53,795 bases of DNA from Bradyrhizobium hipponense. Lineage in GTDB: Bacteria > Pseudomonadota > Alphaproteobacteria > Rhizobiales > Xanthobacteraceae. The notes under the pieces are model-generated. The model did not search any database. It worked only from the letters and a program-made list of their open reading frames with translations, and had not been told where the DNA came from. The position numbers and the translations under genes were made by a program. Shown piece by piece: positions 23,761 to 34,586 of the stretch (position 1 is its first letter; every line of letters starts with the position of its first letter). Location: positions 1 through 53,795 of the forward strand of contig NZ_VSTH01000084.1 of the NCBI RefSeq assembly GCF_008123965.1. The letters run 5' to 3'.

Positions 23761-23776
23761 TTAACCACCTGTTAAC
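23761..23776 (+). promoter_or_regulatory. Perfect CtrA box before flgB
   Basis: TTAA-N7-TTAAC matches the CtrA consensus exactly, 64-79 bases before the flgB ATG. About 20 bases further on is GCCTAGC, resembling the GCTANAWC -10 element of alphaproteobacterial housekeeping promoters. This should drive flgB-flgC-fliE-fliQ-fliR-flhB as an early-class unit. Confidence 0.7.
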
Positions 23777-23839
23777 CATACACGCGGCAAATTCTGCCTA
23801 GCTTCGGACACAGGTCCGGGGGCGGAAGGAGCCGCAACG

Positions 23840-24244
23840 ATGTCCACCAACGACCTCCCGGTGCTGTCGGCGCTTCGCACCAAGATGCAATGGCACCAGG
23901 AACGCCAGCGCGTCCTGTCCGAGAACGTCTCCAACTCCGATACGCCCAATTTCCGGCCGCGCGATCTGGTCGAGCCGAAGTTCGATAAGAGCGGCGCGGT
24001 CACCGGCTCGATGGGCCCCCTGGCACTCGCCCGTACCAGCGGCTCCCACATGACGCCATCCGGCTCGCCCTCGGGCTTTGATCAGAACAAGAATGCGGGC
24101 TTCGAGACCCGCCCCGCGGGCAACGCCGTCAATCTCGAGGAGGAGATGATGAAGTCCTCCAGCAACCAGATGGACTATGCGGCGGCGACCTCGCTGTACT
24201 CGAAGAGCCTGCATCTGCTCAAGACCGCGATCGGCAAGGGCTAG
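23840..24244 (+). CDS. flgB: Flagellar proximal rod protein FlgB
   Basis: 134 aa. Rod subunit near the MS ring. The N-terminal region (LPVLSALRTKMQWHQERQRV then LSENVSNSDTPNFRPRDL) has the conserved rod signature, and the C-terminus has the amphipathic helix LEEEMMKSSSNQMDYAAATS followed by LYSKSLHLLKTAIGKG. It is the first gene of the rightward rod/export unit, downstream of a perfect CtrA box. Confidence 0.96.
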   Translation: MSTNDLPVLSALRTKMQWHQERQRVLSENVSNSDTPNFRPRDLVEPKFDKSGAVTGSMGPLALARTSGSHMTPSGSPSGFDQNKNAGFETRPAGNAVNLEEEMMKSSSNQMDYAAATSLYSKSLHLLKTAIGKG

Positions 24245-24256
24245 AGGAGGAAAACC

Positions 24257-24682
24257 ATGACGAATGACAGCAGCGACTTTGCCCGCTCGATGGCGATCGC
24301 GACCTCCGGCCTGCGCGCGCAGGCCGGGCGCATGCGGGTGATCTCGGAGAATATCGCGAACGCGGATTCGACGTCGCAGGCTGCCGGCGGCGATCCCTAC
24401 CGCCGCAAGGTGCCGACCTTCTCCTCCGCGCTCGACCGTACGCTCGACGCGCAGGTCGTCACCCTCGGCAAGATCCGGCCCGACCAGTCCAACTTCCGCG
24501 TCAAGTACGAGCCGAATAATCCGGCGGCGGATGCCACCGGCAACGTCAAATATCCCAACGTGAACTCGGTGGTCGAGATGACCGACATGCGCGATGCGCA
24601 GCGGTCCTACGAGGCCAACATCAACATCATCAGTGCGACGCGCCGGATGATCCAGCGCACGCTCGACATCCTCAAATCCTGA
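24257..24682 (+). CDS. flgC: Flagellar proximal rod protein FlgC
   Basis: 141 aa. Rod subunit partner of FlgB. It shows RSMAIATSGLRAQAGRMRVI followed by SENIANADST, PYRRKVPTF in the middle, and the C-terminal VNSVVEMTDMRDAQRSYEAN helix shared by rod and hook proteins. GAGGAGG precedes the ATG; 12 bases after flgB. Confidence 0.97.
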   Translation: MTNDSSDFARSMAIATSGLRAQAGRMRVISENIANADSTSQAAGGDPYRRKVPTFSSALDRTLDAQVVTLGKIRPDQSNFRVKYEPNNPAADATGNVKYPNVNSVVEMTDMRDAQRSYEANINIISATRRMIQRTLDILKS

Positions 24683-24699
24683 ACGGGACACCTTAAGCC

Positions 24700-25008
24700 A
24701 TGGCATCACCGACAATCGCAGCCAATGCCTATGCCAATCTCGCCCGCGTGCTGGAAAACAGCGGCGCTGGCAAGGGCAGCGAGGCGACCGGGCAGTCCTT
24801 TGCTTCGCTCCTCAAAGACGCCGTCGGCAGCGTCATGGAGTCCGGCCGCAAGTCCGACGCGCAGACGGTGGCGATGGCCGCCGGCAAGGCCAACGTGATG
24901 GACGTGGTGACGGCGGTCGCAGACACCGACGTCGCCGTGTCGACGCTGGTGTCGGTCCGCGACCGCGTCATCGCGGCCTATGAAGACATCATGAAGATGC
25001 CGATCTGA
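24700..25008 (+). CDS. fliE: Flagellar hook-basal body protein FliE
   Basis: 102 aa. FliE joins the MS ring to the rod. Motifs: SFASLLKDAVGSVMESGRKS, MDVVTAVADTDVAVSTLVSV and RDRVIAAYEDIMKMPI at the end, as in the family. It is followed by a 139-base gap holding a palindromic repeat, then fliQ. Confidence 0.95.
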   Translation: MASPTIAANAYANLARVLENSGAGKGSEATGQSFASLLKDAVGSVMESGRKSDAQTVAMAAGKANVMDVVTAVADTDVAVSTLVSVRDRVIAAYEDIMKMPI

Positions 25009-25014
25009 TGGATC

Positions 25015-25119
25015 CGTCATTCCGGGGCGCGACGAAGTCGCGAGCCCGGAACCCATGGTGCTACCGACGATGCCGCTGAATGGATTCCGGGTTCTCGCTT
25101 CGCGAGCCCCGGAATGACG
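25015..25119. repeat. Palindromic repeat, family B, between fliE and fliQ
   Basis: CGTCATTCCGGGGCGCGACG at the left and GCCCCGGAATGACG at the right are inverted, with inner arms TCGCGAGCCCGGAA and the related TTCTCGCTTCGCGAGCC. It lies inside an otherwise compact operon, so its hairpin would be present in the mRNA and could change expression of the genes after fliE. A related, longer copy is at 45713-45859. Confidence 0.85.
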
Positions 25120-25147
25120 ACAAGCAATTCACAGAGAGAAAATCAAA

Positions 25148-25411
25148 ATGACCGGACCTGAAACCCTCGACGTCGCGCGCGATGCGATCTGGACCATCGT
25201 GATCGTGTCATCGCCGCTGATGGTGGTGGGGCTCGTGGTCGGCGTCATCGTGTCGCTGTTCCAGGCGCTGACGCAGATCCAGGAGCAGACGCTGATCTAC
25301 GTGCCGAAGATCCTGGCCATTTTCGCCACCATGCTGCTGGCGCTGCCGTTCATGGCCGACGCTCTCCATTCCCACATGCTGCGGATATCATCGCGAATCG
25401 TCGGCGGCTGA
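25148..25411 (+). CDS. fliQ: Flagellar export-gate protein FliQ
   Basis: 87 aa, two transmembrane helices (WTIVIVSSPLMVVGLVVGVI and ILAIFATMLLALPFMADAL) separated by the conserved LFQALTQIQEQTLIYVPKI. It is part of the FliP5-FliQ4-FliR1 gate. Length is standard. An AGAGAG-type Shine-Dalgarno lies upstream. Confidence 0.96.
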   Translation: MTGPETLDVARDAIWTIVIVSSPLMVVGLVVGVIVSLFQALTQIQEQTLIYVPKILAIFATMLLALPFMADALHSHMLRISSRIVGG

Positions 25412-25428
25412 GGCAGAATGCGGGCGCT

Positions 25429-26199
25429 ATGCGCATCGACGTCTCGCTGCTGCCGGCGCTCGCCGCGGCCTTCATGCTCGCTTTCGCCCGGGTCGGCGCG
25501 ATGGTGATGCTGTTGCCGGGGCTGGGCGAGTCCAACATCCCGACGCGGATCAAGCTGTCGATCGCGCTGCTGCTCACGCTCATCATCCTGCCCCTGCACC
25601 GCAACGCCTATCACGTCGACATGGGCTCGATCGCTCCGCTGCTGGTGCTGATGCTGCATGAGATCGCCATCGGCATCGTGCTGGGAGCGACCGCGCGCGT
25701 GACGCTGTCGGCACTTCAGGTCGCCGGTGCCGTGATCGCGCAGCAGATGGGTCTGGGATTCGTGACTTCGGTCGATCCGACCCAGGGCCAGCAGGGTGTG
25801 CTGGTCGGCAATTTCCTGACCATGCTTGGCGTGACGCTGCTGTTCGCGACCGACAGCCATCACCTGGTGATCGCGGCGCTCAACGACAGCTATGCGATCT
25901 TCTCGCCGGGCGAGACCGTGTCGAGTGGCGACGTCGCCTCGCTCGCGACGCGCGCGTTCGCCGCGGCGTTCCGGCTCGGCTTGCAGCTTTCGGGCCCGTT
26001 CTTGGTGTTTGGCCTCGTCTTCAACATCGGGCTCGGCGTGCTGGCGCGGCTGATGCCGCAGATGCAGGTCTATTTCGTCGGCGTGCCGCTGTCGATCTTC
26101 GTGGGCTTTCTTGTGCTCGGCGTGGTGATCTCGGCGATGATGGGCACGTATCTCGATTACTTCATCGGTGTCATGCACCAGATGATGCCGCTCAGGTAA
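25429..26199 (+). CDS. fliR: Flagellar export-gate protein FliR
   Basis: 256 aa. Integral membrane subunit of the export gate with about six transmembrane helices. Conserved segments: FARVGAMVMLLPGLGESNIP near the N-terminus, MLHEIAIGIVLGATARVTLS, AQQMGLGFVTSVDPTQGQQ, and AFRLGLQLSGPFLVFGLVFN. It is 17 bases after fliQ and followed by flhB 10 bases on. Confidence 0.96.
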   Translation: MRIDVSLLPALAAAFMLAFARVGAMVMLLPGLGESNIPTRIKLSIALLLTLIILPLHRNAYHVDMGSIAPLLVLMLHEIAIGIVLGATARVTLSALQVAGAVIAQQMGLGFVTSVDPTQGQQGVLVGNFLTMLGVTLLFATDSHHLVIAALNDSYAIFSPGETVSSGDVASLATRAFAAAFRLGLQLSGPFLVFGLVFNIGLGVLARLMPQMQVYFVGVPLSIFVGFLVLGVVISAMMGTYLDYFIGVMHQMMPLR

Positions 26200-26209
26200 C
26201 GAGGGATCG

Positions 26210-27289
26210 ATGGCTGAAGACAACGATCCCGAGAGTCAAACAGAAGACCCGACGCAAAAGCGCCTGGACGATGCGCTCGAACGCGGCGACGTCGCCAAGA
26301 GCCAGGAGATCAACACCTGGTTCGTGATCGCGGGCGGCACGCTCGTGGTCTCGACCTTCTCGGGCTCGATCGGCAGCGGGCTGGTGACGCCAATGCGCGG
26401 TCTGCTCGCCAATTCCTGGATGATCAAGACCGACGGAAAAGCTCTGCTTGCGCTGATGCAGCAGCTCGAAGTCGCCTTGCTCGCGGCGCTCGGCGTACCG
26501 CTGCTGATGCTGGCGCTGGCGGCGATTGCCGGCAACATGCTTCAGCATCGCCTGGTGTGGTCGGCCGAATCCCTGAAGCCCAAGTTCAGCAAGATCTCGC
26601 CCGGCGCCGGCTTCAAGCGCATCTTCGGCAAGCAGGCGGCGGCGAACTTTCTGAAGGGTATCGGCAAGCTGGTCGCGGTCGGCGTGGTCATGACCGTGAT
26701 CCTATGGCCGGAGCGGCACCGGATGGAGGCGATGGTCAAGCTCGATCCCGCAGCCATGCTCGGCGCGACGACCAGCATGACCATCCACCTGCTCGGCGCG
26801 GTGGTCGCGGCGCTCGCGATCGTGGCCATTGCCGACTATTTCTTCCAGTACCGAAGCTGGTTCCAGCGGCAGAAGATGTCGCTTCAGGAGATCAAGGAAG
26901 AGTACAAGCAGTCCGAGGGCGACCCCCACATCAAGGGCAAGATCAGGCAACTGCGTCAGCAGCGCGCCAAGAAGCGCATGATGGCGGCGGTTCCCAAGGC
27001 CTCTGTGATCATCACCAACCCGACCCACTATTCGGTGGCGCTGTCCTACGAGCGCGGCATGCAGGCGCCGATCTGCGTCGCCAAGGGCGTCGACAATCTC
27101 GCCTTCAAGATCCGGGAGATCGCGCGCGAGCACGACATCCCCATCGTCGAGAACGTGCCACTGGCCCGCGCACTCTACGCCACCGTCGAGATCGACGAGG
27201 AAATCCCCACCGAGCATTACCATGCGGTCGCCGAAGTCATCGGCTACGTCATGCGGCTGAAGCGCGGATTCGGCGCCGGACGGCAATAA
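26210..27289 (+). CDS. flhB: Flagellar export switch protein FlhB
   Basis: 359 aa. FlhB switches export from rod/hook to filament substrates by self-cleavage. Four transmembrane helices lie in the first ~210 residues. The cytoplasmic domain has the linker QKMSLQEIKEEYKQSEGDPH then IKGKIRQLRQQRAKKRM, and the autocleavage motif NPTH at residues 270-273 (VIITNPTHYSVALSY). C-terminal VPLARALYATVEIDEEIP is also conserved. It is the last gene of the flgB-flhB unit; cckA follows after 154 bases. Confidence 0.97.
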   Translation: MAEDNDPESQTEDPTQKRLDDALERGDVAKSQEINTWFVIAGGTLVVSTFSGSIGSGLVTPMRGLLANSWMIKTDGKALLALMQQLEVALLAALGVPLLMLALAAIAGNMLQHRLVWSAESLKPKFSKISPGAGFKRIFGKQAAANFLKGIGKLVAVGVVMTVILWPERHRMEAMVKLDPAAMLGATTSMTIHLLGAVVAALAIVAIADYFFQYRSWFQRQKMSLQEIKEEYKQSEGDPHIKGKIRQLRQQRAKKRMMAAVPKASVIITNPTHYSVALSYERGMQAPICVAKGVDNLAFKIREIAREHDIPIVENVPLARALYATVEIDEEIPTEHYHAVAEVIGYVMRLKRGFGAGRQ

Positions 27290-27443
27290 AGCTCCCGAAA
27301 AATACCGGAAATGGCTGTAATCTGGGAATCAGCGTACCTTTCGCCCTTGCTGCCCTTGCGCCTGCGGGTCCGATTCAGGCAGGGAGGACCCGGCGCGCCC
27401 CGTAGCGCGTTGATTCTCTGCCGACAGGCTGCGCAAGCTTGAT

Positions 27444-30020
<2,577 letters not shown>

Positions 30021-30215
30021 CCGCCTCCGTCAACCCGCCGGTAACGGGCGACCACAATTCGGCGCGCTTTCCCGCCAAACCCTCGACAAATATGGGCTTT
30101 TGCCACATCCCCGCGACTGAGGGCCGCAGCCATAAGTTCCGAAACCGGCTTCCCTTTTCGGGAAGGCTGACCATCTTAGGGGCACGTCCCCATGCCGGGG
30201 ATTTGGGAAAAGCAC

Positions 30216-31187
30216 ATGAATTTCTCGCAACGTAGCCGCGGTCTCTTCAAGACGATTGCCGTCGTACTGGCGCTCGGGCTGCCGACTGCGCTGGTAATCT
30301 CGTCAGCCGACGCCCGCGTCGGTGGCGGCATGTCGTCGGGTTCGCGCGGCTCGCGGACCTACTCGGCCCCGCCGTCGACCACGACCGCGCCGGGCTCGAC
30401 GTCGCAGTTCAATCGCACCTACACTCAGCCGGGCGCAGGCATGAACTCGGCCGCAGCCGCGCCCGCGCGCGGCGGCCTGTTCGGCCGCGGCGGCGGCTTC
30501 CTGGGCGGTCTCGCCGCCGGCTTCCTTGGCGCAGGCCTTCTGGGCATGCTGTTCGGCGGCGGCCTGTTCGGCGGCCTCGGCGGCCTGTCCTCGATCCTGG
30601 GCCTGATCATCCAGATCGTGCTGGTGGTGGTCGTGGTGCGGCTGGCGATGTCGTGGTGGCAGCGCCGCCACACGCCGCAGGCGGCTTACGCCAATGCGGA
30701 TGCCAGTGCCGGTGCCGCTCCGGGACCGCAGACGAACTATCGCAGCGGTCTTGGCGGTTTCGGCTTCGGCGCCAACAACGCGCCGCTCGAGATCAAGCCG
30801 GACGACTATGAGGCGTTCGAGCGCCTGCTTGGCGATGTCCAGGCCGCCTGGTCGAACGAGGACGTGGCCAAGCTGCATACGCTCGCGACGCCGGAGATGG
30901 TGTCCTATTTCGAGCAGGACCTCGCCCAGAACCGCGCGCGCAACGCTGTCAACAAGGTGACCAACGTCAAGCTGTTGCAGGGTGACCTTGCGGAGGCCTG
31001 GCGCGAAGGCGAAACCGAGTATGCGACGGTGGCACTCCGCTTCGCGCTCACCGACAAGACGGTCGACCGCAACACCGGTGCGCTCGTCGCGGGCAGCGAA
31101 CAACCGGGCGAAGCCACCGAAGTCTGGACGTTTGCCCGACGGCCGGGCGCCGGCTGGGAACTGTCGGCGATCCAGCAGACCAATTGA
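30216..31187 (+). CDS. Tim44-like domain membrane protein
   Basis: 323 aa from ATG 30216. N-terminal signal (LFKTIAVVLALGLPTALVIS), a Ser/Thr-rich region, then a Gly-rich hydrophobic stretch (GGFLGGLAAGFLGAGLLGML, LSSILGLIIQIVLVVVVVRL), and a C-terminal Tim44-like domain from about residue 195 (DDYEAFERLLGDVQAAWSNE, LHTLATPEMVSYFEQDL, EVWTFARRPGAGWELSAIQQ). This architecture is common in Bradyrhizobium, where the family has unknown function in the inner membrane; mitochondrial Tim44 is only a distant domain relative. A strong terminator follows at 31211-31241, so transcription ends here. Confidence 0.85.
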   Translation: MNFSQRSRGLFKTIAVVLALGLPTALVISSADARVGGGMSSGSRGSRTYSAPPSTTTAPGSTSQFNRTYTQPGAGMNSAAAAPARGGLFGRGGGFLGGLAAGFLGAGLLGMLFGGGLFGGLGGLSSILGLIIQIVLVVVVVRLAMSWWQRRHTPQAAYANADASAGAAPGPQTNYRSGLGGFGFGANNAPLEIKPDDYEAFERLLGDVQAAWSNEDVAKLHTLATPEMVSYFEQDLAQNRARNAVNKVTNVKLLQGDLAEAWREGETEYATVALRFALTDKTVDRNTGALVAGSEQPGEATEVWTFARRPGAGWELSAIQQTN

Positions 31188-31210
31188 TCGCACGTGACGT
31201 AACAAATGAG

Positions 31211-31241
31211 GGCGTCGTGCTTCGGCACGGCGCCCTTTTTG
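31211..31241 (+). terminator. Rho-independent terminator after the Tim44-like gene
   Basis: GGGCG-T-CGTGC, tetraloop TTCG, GCACG-G-CGCCC, then TTTTT. A near-perfect stem with a stable UUCG loop. Confidence 0.9.
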
Positions 31242-31327
31242 TTGTGCGCGCCTCGTATCACGGAATAACAGGGCATGCCTTGGGTTCAAGTCAGGCAGCC
31301 AACGACAAAACACAATCGGAGGAAGAG

Positions 31328-32017
31328 ATGCATCGTTTCGACGGATCCGTGAAATCCCAAGCTCTTGTTTTTGCCGCGGCCGCCTTTGCCTTGCTTGCGG
31401 CGCCATCCGCGCAGGCGCAGTCGGCCGACATGACCTTCTTCGTGACCTCGAGCGGCCCCGGCAAGGGAGCCGATCTCGGCGGCCTGGAAGGGGCCGATGC
31501 GCATTGCCAGAAGCTCGCCCAGGCCGCCGGCGCCGGCGCCAAGAGCTGGCGCGCCTATCTCTCGACCCAGGCCGCCGACGGCAAGCCGGCCGTCAACGCG
31601 CGCGATCGCATCGGCAAGGGGCCGTGGCAGAATGCCAAGGGCGCGATCATTGCCAAGGATGTTGCCGACCTGCATGGCCCCGCCAACAACCTCACAAAGC
31701 AAACGGCGCTGAGCGAGAAGGGCGAGGTCAACAACGGAATCGGCGATACACCGAATCGGCACGACATCCTCACGGGAACGCAACCCGATGGCACTGCGTT
31801 CGCCGCCGGCGAGGACAAGACCTGCAAGAACTGGTCGTCCAGCACGCAAGGTGCCGCGGTGGTCGGCCATGCCGACCAGAAGGGCCTGCGCGACGACGAG
31901 CCGTCGAAATCCTGGAACAGCTCGCATCTCTCGCGCGGCCCCGATGGCGGCTGCTCGCAGGCCGACTTGAAGAGCACGGGCGGCGATGGGCTGCTGTATT
32001 GCTTCGCGTCGAATTGA
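31328..32017 (+). CDS. Secreted lectin-like protein
   Basis: 229 aa from ATG 31328, preceded by GGAGGAAG. Signal peptide (LVFAAAAFALLAAPSAQAQS), then a domain with FFVTSSGPGKGADLGGLEGA, ADAHCQKLAQAAGAG and WRAYLSTQ, and C-terminal SWNSSHLSRGPDGGCSQADL and GLLYCFASN. Three or four Cys could form disulfides. Bradyrhizobium proteins of this type are usually labelled lectin because of resemblance to C-type-lectin/endostatin-like folds; sugar binding is not shown. The protein is periplasmic or extracellular. The original downstream neighbour may have been the GST gene, now interrupted. Confidence 0.7.
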   Translation: MHRFDGSVKSQALVFAAAAFALLAAPSAQAQSADMTFFVTSSGPGKGADLGGLEGADAHCQKLAQAAGAGAKSWRAYLSTQAADGKPAVNARDRIGKGPWQNAKGAIIAKDVADLHGPANNLTKQTALSEKGEVNNGIGDTPNRHDILTGTQPDGTAFAAGEDKTCKNWSSSTQGAAVVGHADQKGLRDDEPSKSWNSSHLSRGPDGGCSQADLKSTGGDGLLYCFASN

Positions 32018-32090
32018 GGCGCGGAACTCTCTCCGCCGTCATGGCGTTCGTGGTTGCGTGCTTGCCGCAACGCAATCACGGACTGTTTCC

Positions 32091-32141
32091 ATGAAATACG
32101 AGCTCTACTACTGGCCCGAGATTCATGGCGCCGCAATTTAG
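32091..32141 (+). pseudogene. 5' fragment of a glutathione S-transferase gene
   Basis: ATG then KYELYYWPEIH is identical in protein (except the last residue) and nearly so in DNA to the start of the intact GST at 37610; 34 of the first 35 bases match. After GAGATTCA the similarity stops and TAG follows at codon 17. The ~20 bases before the ATG (TCACGGA...) also resemble those before the intact gene. It is a broken duplicate at the left border of the amidase/ABC island. Confidence 0.8.
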
Positions 32142-32154
32142 CCCACGGTGCCAT

Positions 32155-32183
32155 TTTCATTTCTCACGATTTCATTTCTCACG
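32155..32183. repeat. Short tandem repeat beside the GST fragment
   Basis: TTTCATTTCTCACG occurs twice, 15 bases apart, directly after the GST fragment and before the amidase gene. It may be a trace of the event that broke the GST copy. Confidence 0.6.
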
Positions 32184-32311
32184 GAAGGTGTTCGCCGAGC
32201 GTGTGCGCTCGCCCTTGGTGACGCCTCGCGTTTGGGCAAGGCACTTAATTGCTTGTTGCATAAGCAGCCCTCCCGCAATCTCGATCACGCCGGCCGATAG
32301 GGAGATACTCA

Positions 32312-33694
32312 GTGAGCCAGTCCATTGCGCGCTCCGGGACACGCCACGAAGTCACTGCGAAAAATTCCATGTCGCCGCTGGAGGCGATCGATGTGGCCTA
32401 TGACCGGATCGAGGCCGAACGTGACCGCAACTGCTGGATCCATGTGCGTCCAAGGGATGAAGCACGTGAGGAGTGCCGCAGGTTCATGGCGCGCGCGCGA
32501 GCCGGCGAGAGCCTGCCGTTGCTCGGCATTTCTTTTGGCGTCAAGGACAACATAGACGTCGCGGGAATGCCGACCACCGCGGGGTGTCCGGCCTTCAGCT
32601 ACACGCCCTGGCATTCCGCGCGCAGCGTCGAGCGTCTCGTAGCGGCCGGAGCCATCTGCCTTGGCAAGACCAATCTCGATCAATTTGCCACGGGACTCTC
32701 CGGAGCGCGCTCACCCTACGGCTCCTGCGCGTCAGTTGCAGATGCGCGCTACGTCTCGGGCGGCTCCAGTTCCGGCTCGGCGGTTGCTGTGGCGGCCGGG
32801 CATGTCGCCTTCGCGCTCGGCACCGATACCGGCGGCTCCGGCCGCATTCCTGCCGGCTTCAATGGTATCGTCGGGATCAAGCCAACGGTGGGGCTGGTGT
32901 CGTCGCGCGGCCTGGTGCCGAACTGCCCGACGCTCGATTGCGTTTCGGTGTTCTGCAATACCATCACCGACGGCGAGGCGGTCCTCGACGTCATCGAGGG
33001 GTTCGATCCCGAGGATCCCTACAGCCGTTTGCCCAAAGGTTTGTCCGGCGGCAAGGTCGGGCCGTGGTTCCGGTTCGGCCGCATTGCCGCGGCTCATGTC
33101 GAATGCTTCGGCATGCCCGAATGCGGTGAGCTGTACGAGCGTGCTTGCGAGCGTCTTTCGCAAGCCGGCGGAACGCCGATCGAGATTGACTTTGCCCCGT
33201 TCCGCGAAACGGGCGAGTTGATGTTCAATGGTCCCTGGGTTTCCGAGCGCCGTTCGGCCATCGCCTCGCTCATGGAAATCGAAGCTCCCCCCTTGCTCGA
33301 GGTCACGGGCGCCGTGCTGAAATCGGCGCTCGGCTATTCGGCAGTCGATGCGTTTGGTGCCATCCACACACTCTATCGGCTGCGCCGGGACGCGGAGAAG
33401 ATCTTTGCCGGCATCGACGTGCTGATGGTCCCGACGGCGCCACGGCCGTTCACGCTCGAGGAGATGCATCGCGATCCGATCACCCTCAACAATCGCCTTG
33501 GTTACTACTCCTATTTCGCCAATCTGCTTGATCTGTGCGGCGTGGCGATTCCGAACGCGACGTTGTCAAACGGTATGCCGATGGGCGTGACCCTGCTGGC
33601 GCCGGCCTGGCAGGACCGAGCACTGATCGGCCTGGCGCGCCAGATCGAAGGCAAGTGCAGCGGCGCGGCGTTCGAGCTGAAATCCCGCGCATGA
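32312..33694 (+). CDS. Amidase-signature hydrolase, allophanate-hydrolase-like
   Basis: 460 aa from GTG 32312 (ATG 32369 is an alternative). The Ser-cisSer-Lys triad of the amidase-signature family can be placed at Lys78 (GVKDNIDVAG), Ser152 (SGGSSSGSA) and Ser176 (GTDTGGSGRIP), with the expected spacing. Surrounding sequence (PTTAGCPAFSYTP, KTNLDQFATGLSGARSPYG, GLVPNCPTLDCVSVF, DPEDPYSR) is closest in style to the amidase half of allophanate hydrolase (AtzF). The ~150-residue C-terminal domain of AtzF is missing, so it may release CO2 and ammonia from allophanate incompletely or act on another amide/ureide. The neighbouring ABC importer suggests a role in using an external nitrogen compound. 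Confidence 0.85.
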   Translation: MSQSIARSGTRHEVTAKNSMSPLEAIDVAYDRIEAERDRNCWIHVRPRDEAREECRRFMARARAGESLPLLGISFGVKDNIDVAGMPTTAGCPAFSYTPWHSARSVERLVAAGAICLGKTNLDQFATGLSGARSPYGSCASVADARYVSGGSSSGSAVAVAAGHVAFALGTDTGGSGRIPAGFNGIVGIKPTVGLVSSRGLVPNCPTLDCVSVFCNTITDGEAVLDVIEGFDPEDPYSRLPKGLSGGKVGPWFRFGRIAAAHVECFGMPECGELYERACERLSQAGGTPIEIDFAPFRETGELMFNGPWVSERRSAIASLMEIEAPPLLEVTGAVLKSALGYSAVDAFGAIHTLYRLRRDAEKIFAGIDVLMVPTAPRPFTLEEMHRDPITLNNRLGYYSYFANLLDLCGVAIPNATLSNGMPMGVTLLAPAWQDRALIGLARQIEGKCSGAAFELKSRA

Positions 33695-33769
33695 GCGCGA
33701 TCGACAGCTGAGCGTGATGTTCGATGGCTAAATCGGCTGCCAGACCTCTTCACCTCTCTCCAAGGGGCT

Positions 33770-34495
33770 TTAGTTCATCTCCCGATCAAGCCTCGAAAGA
33801 TCAAGAATCGAAATCATCGATCGATCGTAGGTGATGACGCCTTGCTCCTGGAGGCGCGCAAGTTGCACCGTCACCCACTGACGGGTGGATCCGATCAGGT
33901 TTGCGAGATCGCCGTGGGTAAAAGGCATGCCAATGACGGTCTCACCGTCGCGCTGCACGCCATAGACGTGCGAGAGGAAGATCAACAGCCGGTGCAGCCG
34001 CTCCGTGACTGACCGCGTCCCCAGCATCTGGGCCATCGCCGAATAGCATCGCGCCTTGAAAGCGAGGGCATCCAGCAAGGCGACCGCGATCGAAGAGGAT
34101 TCCAGCGCGAGGCGCCGCAAGGCCAAGCCAGGCAGGAACGTCAGCAGGCTGCGCTCTGCCGCAACCGATGTCCACATATGTGGACCCATTCCGAAGATAT
34201 CGGGACCACCGACGAAATTGCCCGCAAACCAGTAGGCGAGCGTGACCTCCCGTCCCGAGGGCGCCACGTAATAGCTGCGAACGCGCCCCTCGCGGATGAG
34301 ATAGATTCCGTTCTGTGCATCGCCCTGGCTCCAGACCAGCTGCCCTGCTTCCAAGAGCTTTTCTCGTCCGATCGCGCGCAACCGCTTGCAATCGACGCTG
34401 CTCAGGCCATCCAACAGGCCGGGCAGCGGCCTCACAAGATTGTCCGACTCTGCCAGCATCACGCCAGCCGCTACCGCGCTATTCGCCCTGTGCAT
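33770..34495 (-). CDS. Crp/Fnr-family transcriptional regulator
   Basis: 241 aa from ATG 34495, preceded by GGAG. Residues ~45-130 form the cyclic-nucleotide-binding-type beta barrel (QLVWSQGDAQNGIYLIREGR, VRSYYVAPSGREVTLAYWFA); the dimerisation helix follows, then the winged helix-turn-helix (FTHGDLANLIGSTRQWVTVQ LARLQEQGVI). There are no clustered Cys, so it is not an Fe-S Fnr. It lies 92 bases after the ABC ATPase gene and is convergent with the amidase, which suggests it regulates this island. The ligand is unknown. Confidence 0.88.
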   Translation of the reverse strand: MHRANSAVAAGVMLAESDNLVRPLPGLLDGLSSVDCKRLRAIGREKLLEAGQLVWSQGDAQNGIYLIREGRVRSYYVAPSGREVTLAYWFAGNFVGGPDIFGMGPHMWTSVAAERSLLTFLPGLALRRLALESSSIAVALLDALAFKARCYSAMAQMLGTRSVTERLHRLLIFLSHVYGVQRDGETVIGMPFTHGDLANLIGSTRQWVTVQLARLQEQGVITYDRSMISILDLSRLDREMN

Positions 34496-34586
34496 CGCCG
34501 GCTCCACGTCAAGAGACGGCTTCGATTATTCAAGAACCGTGCCAGCGCACTATCGGCGGCTTGGCGTCACGCGAGCATCGGCGCGG

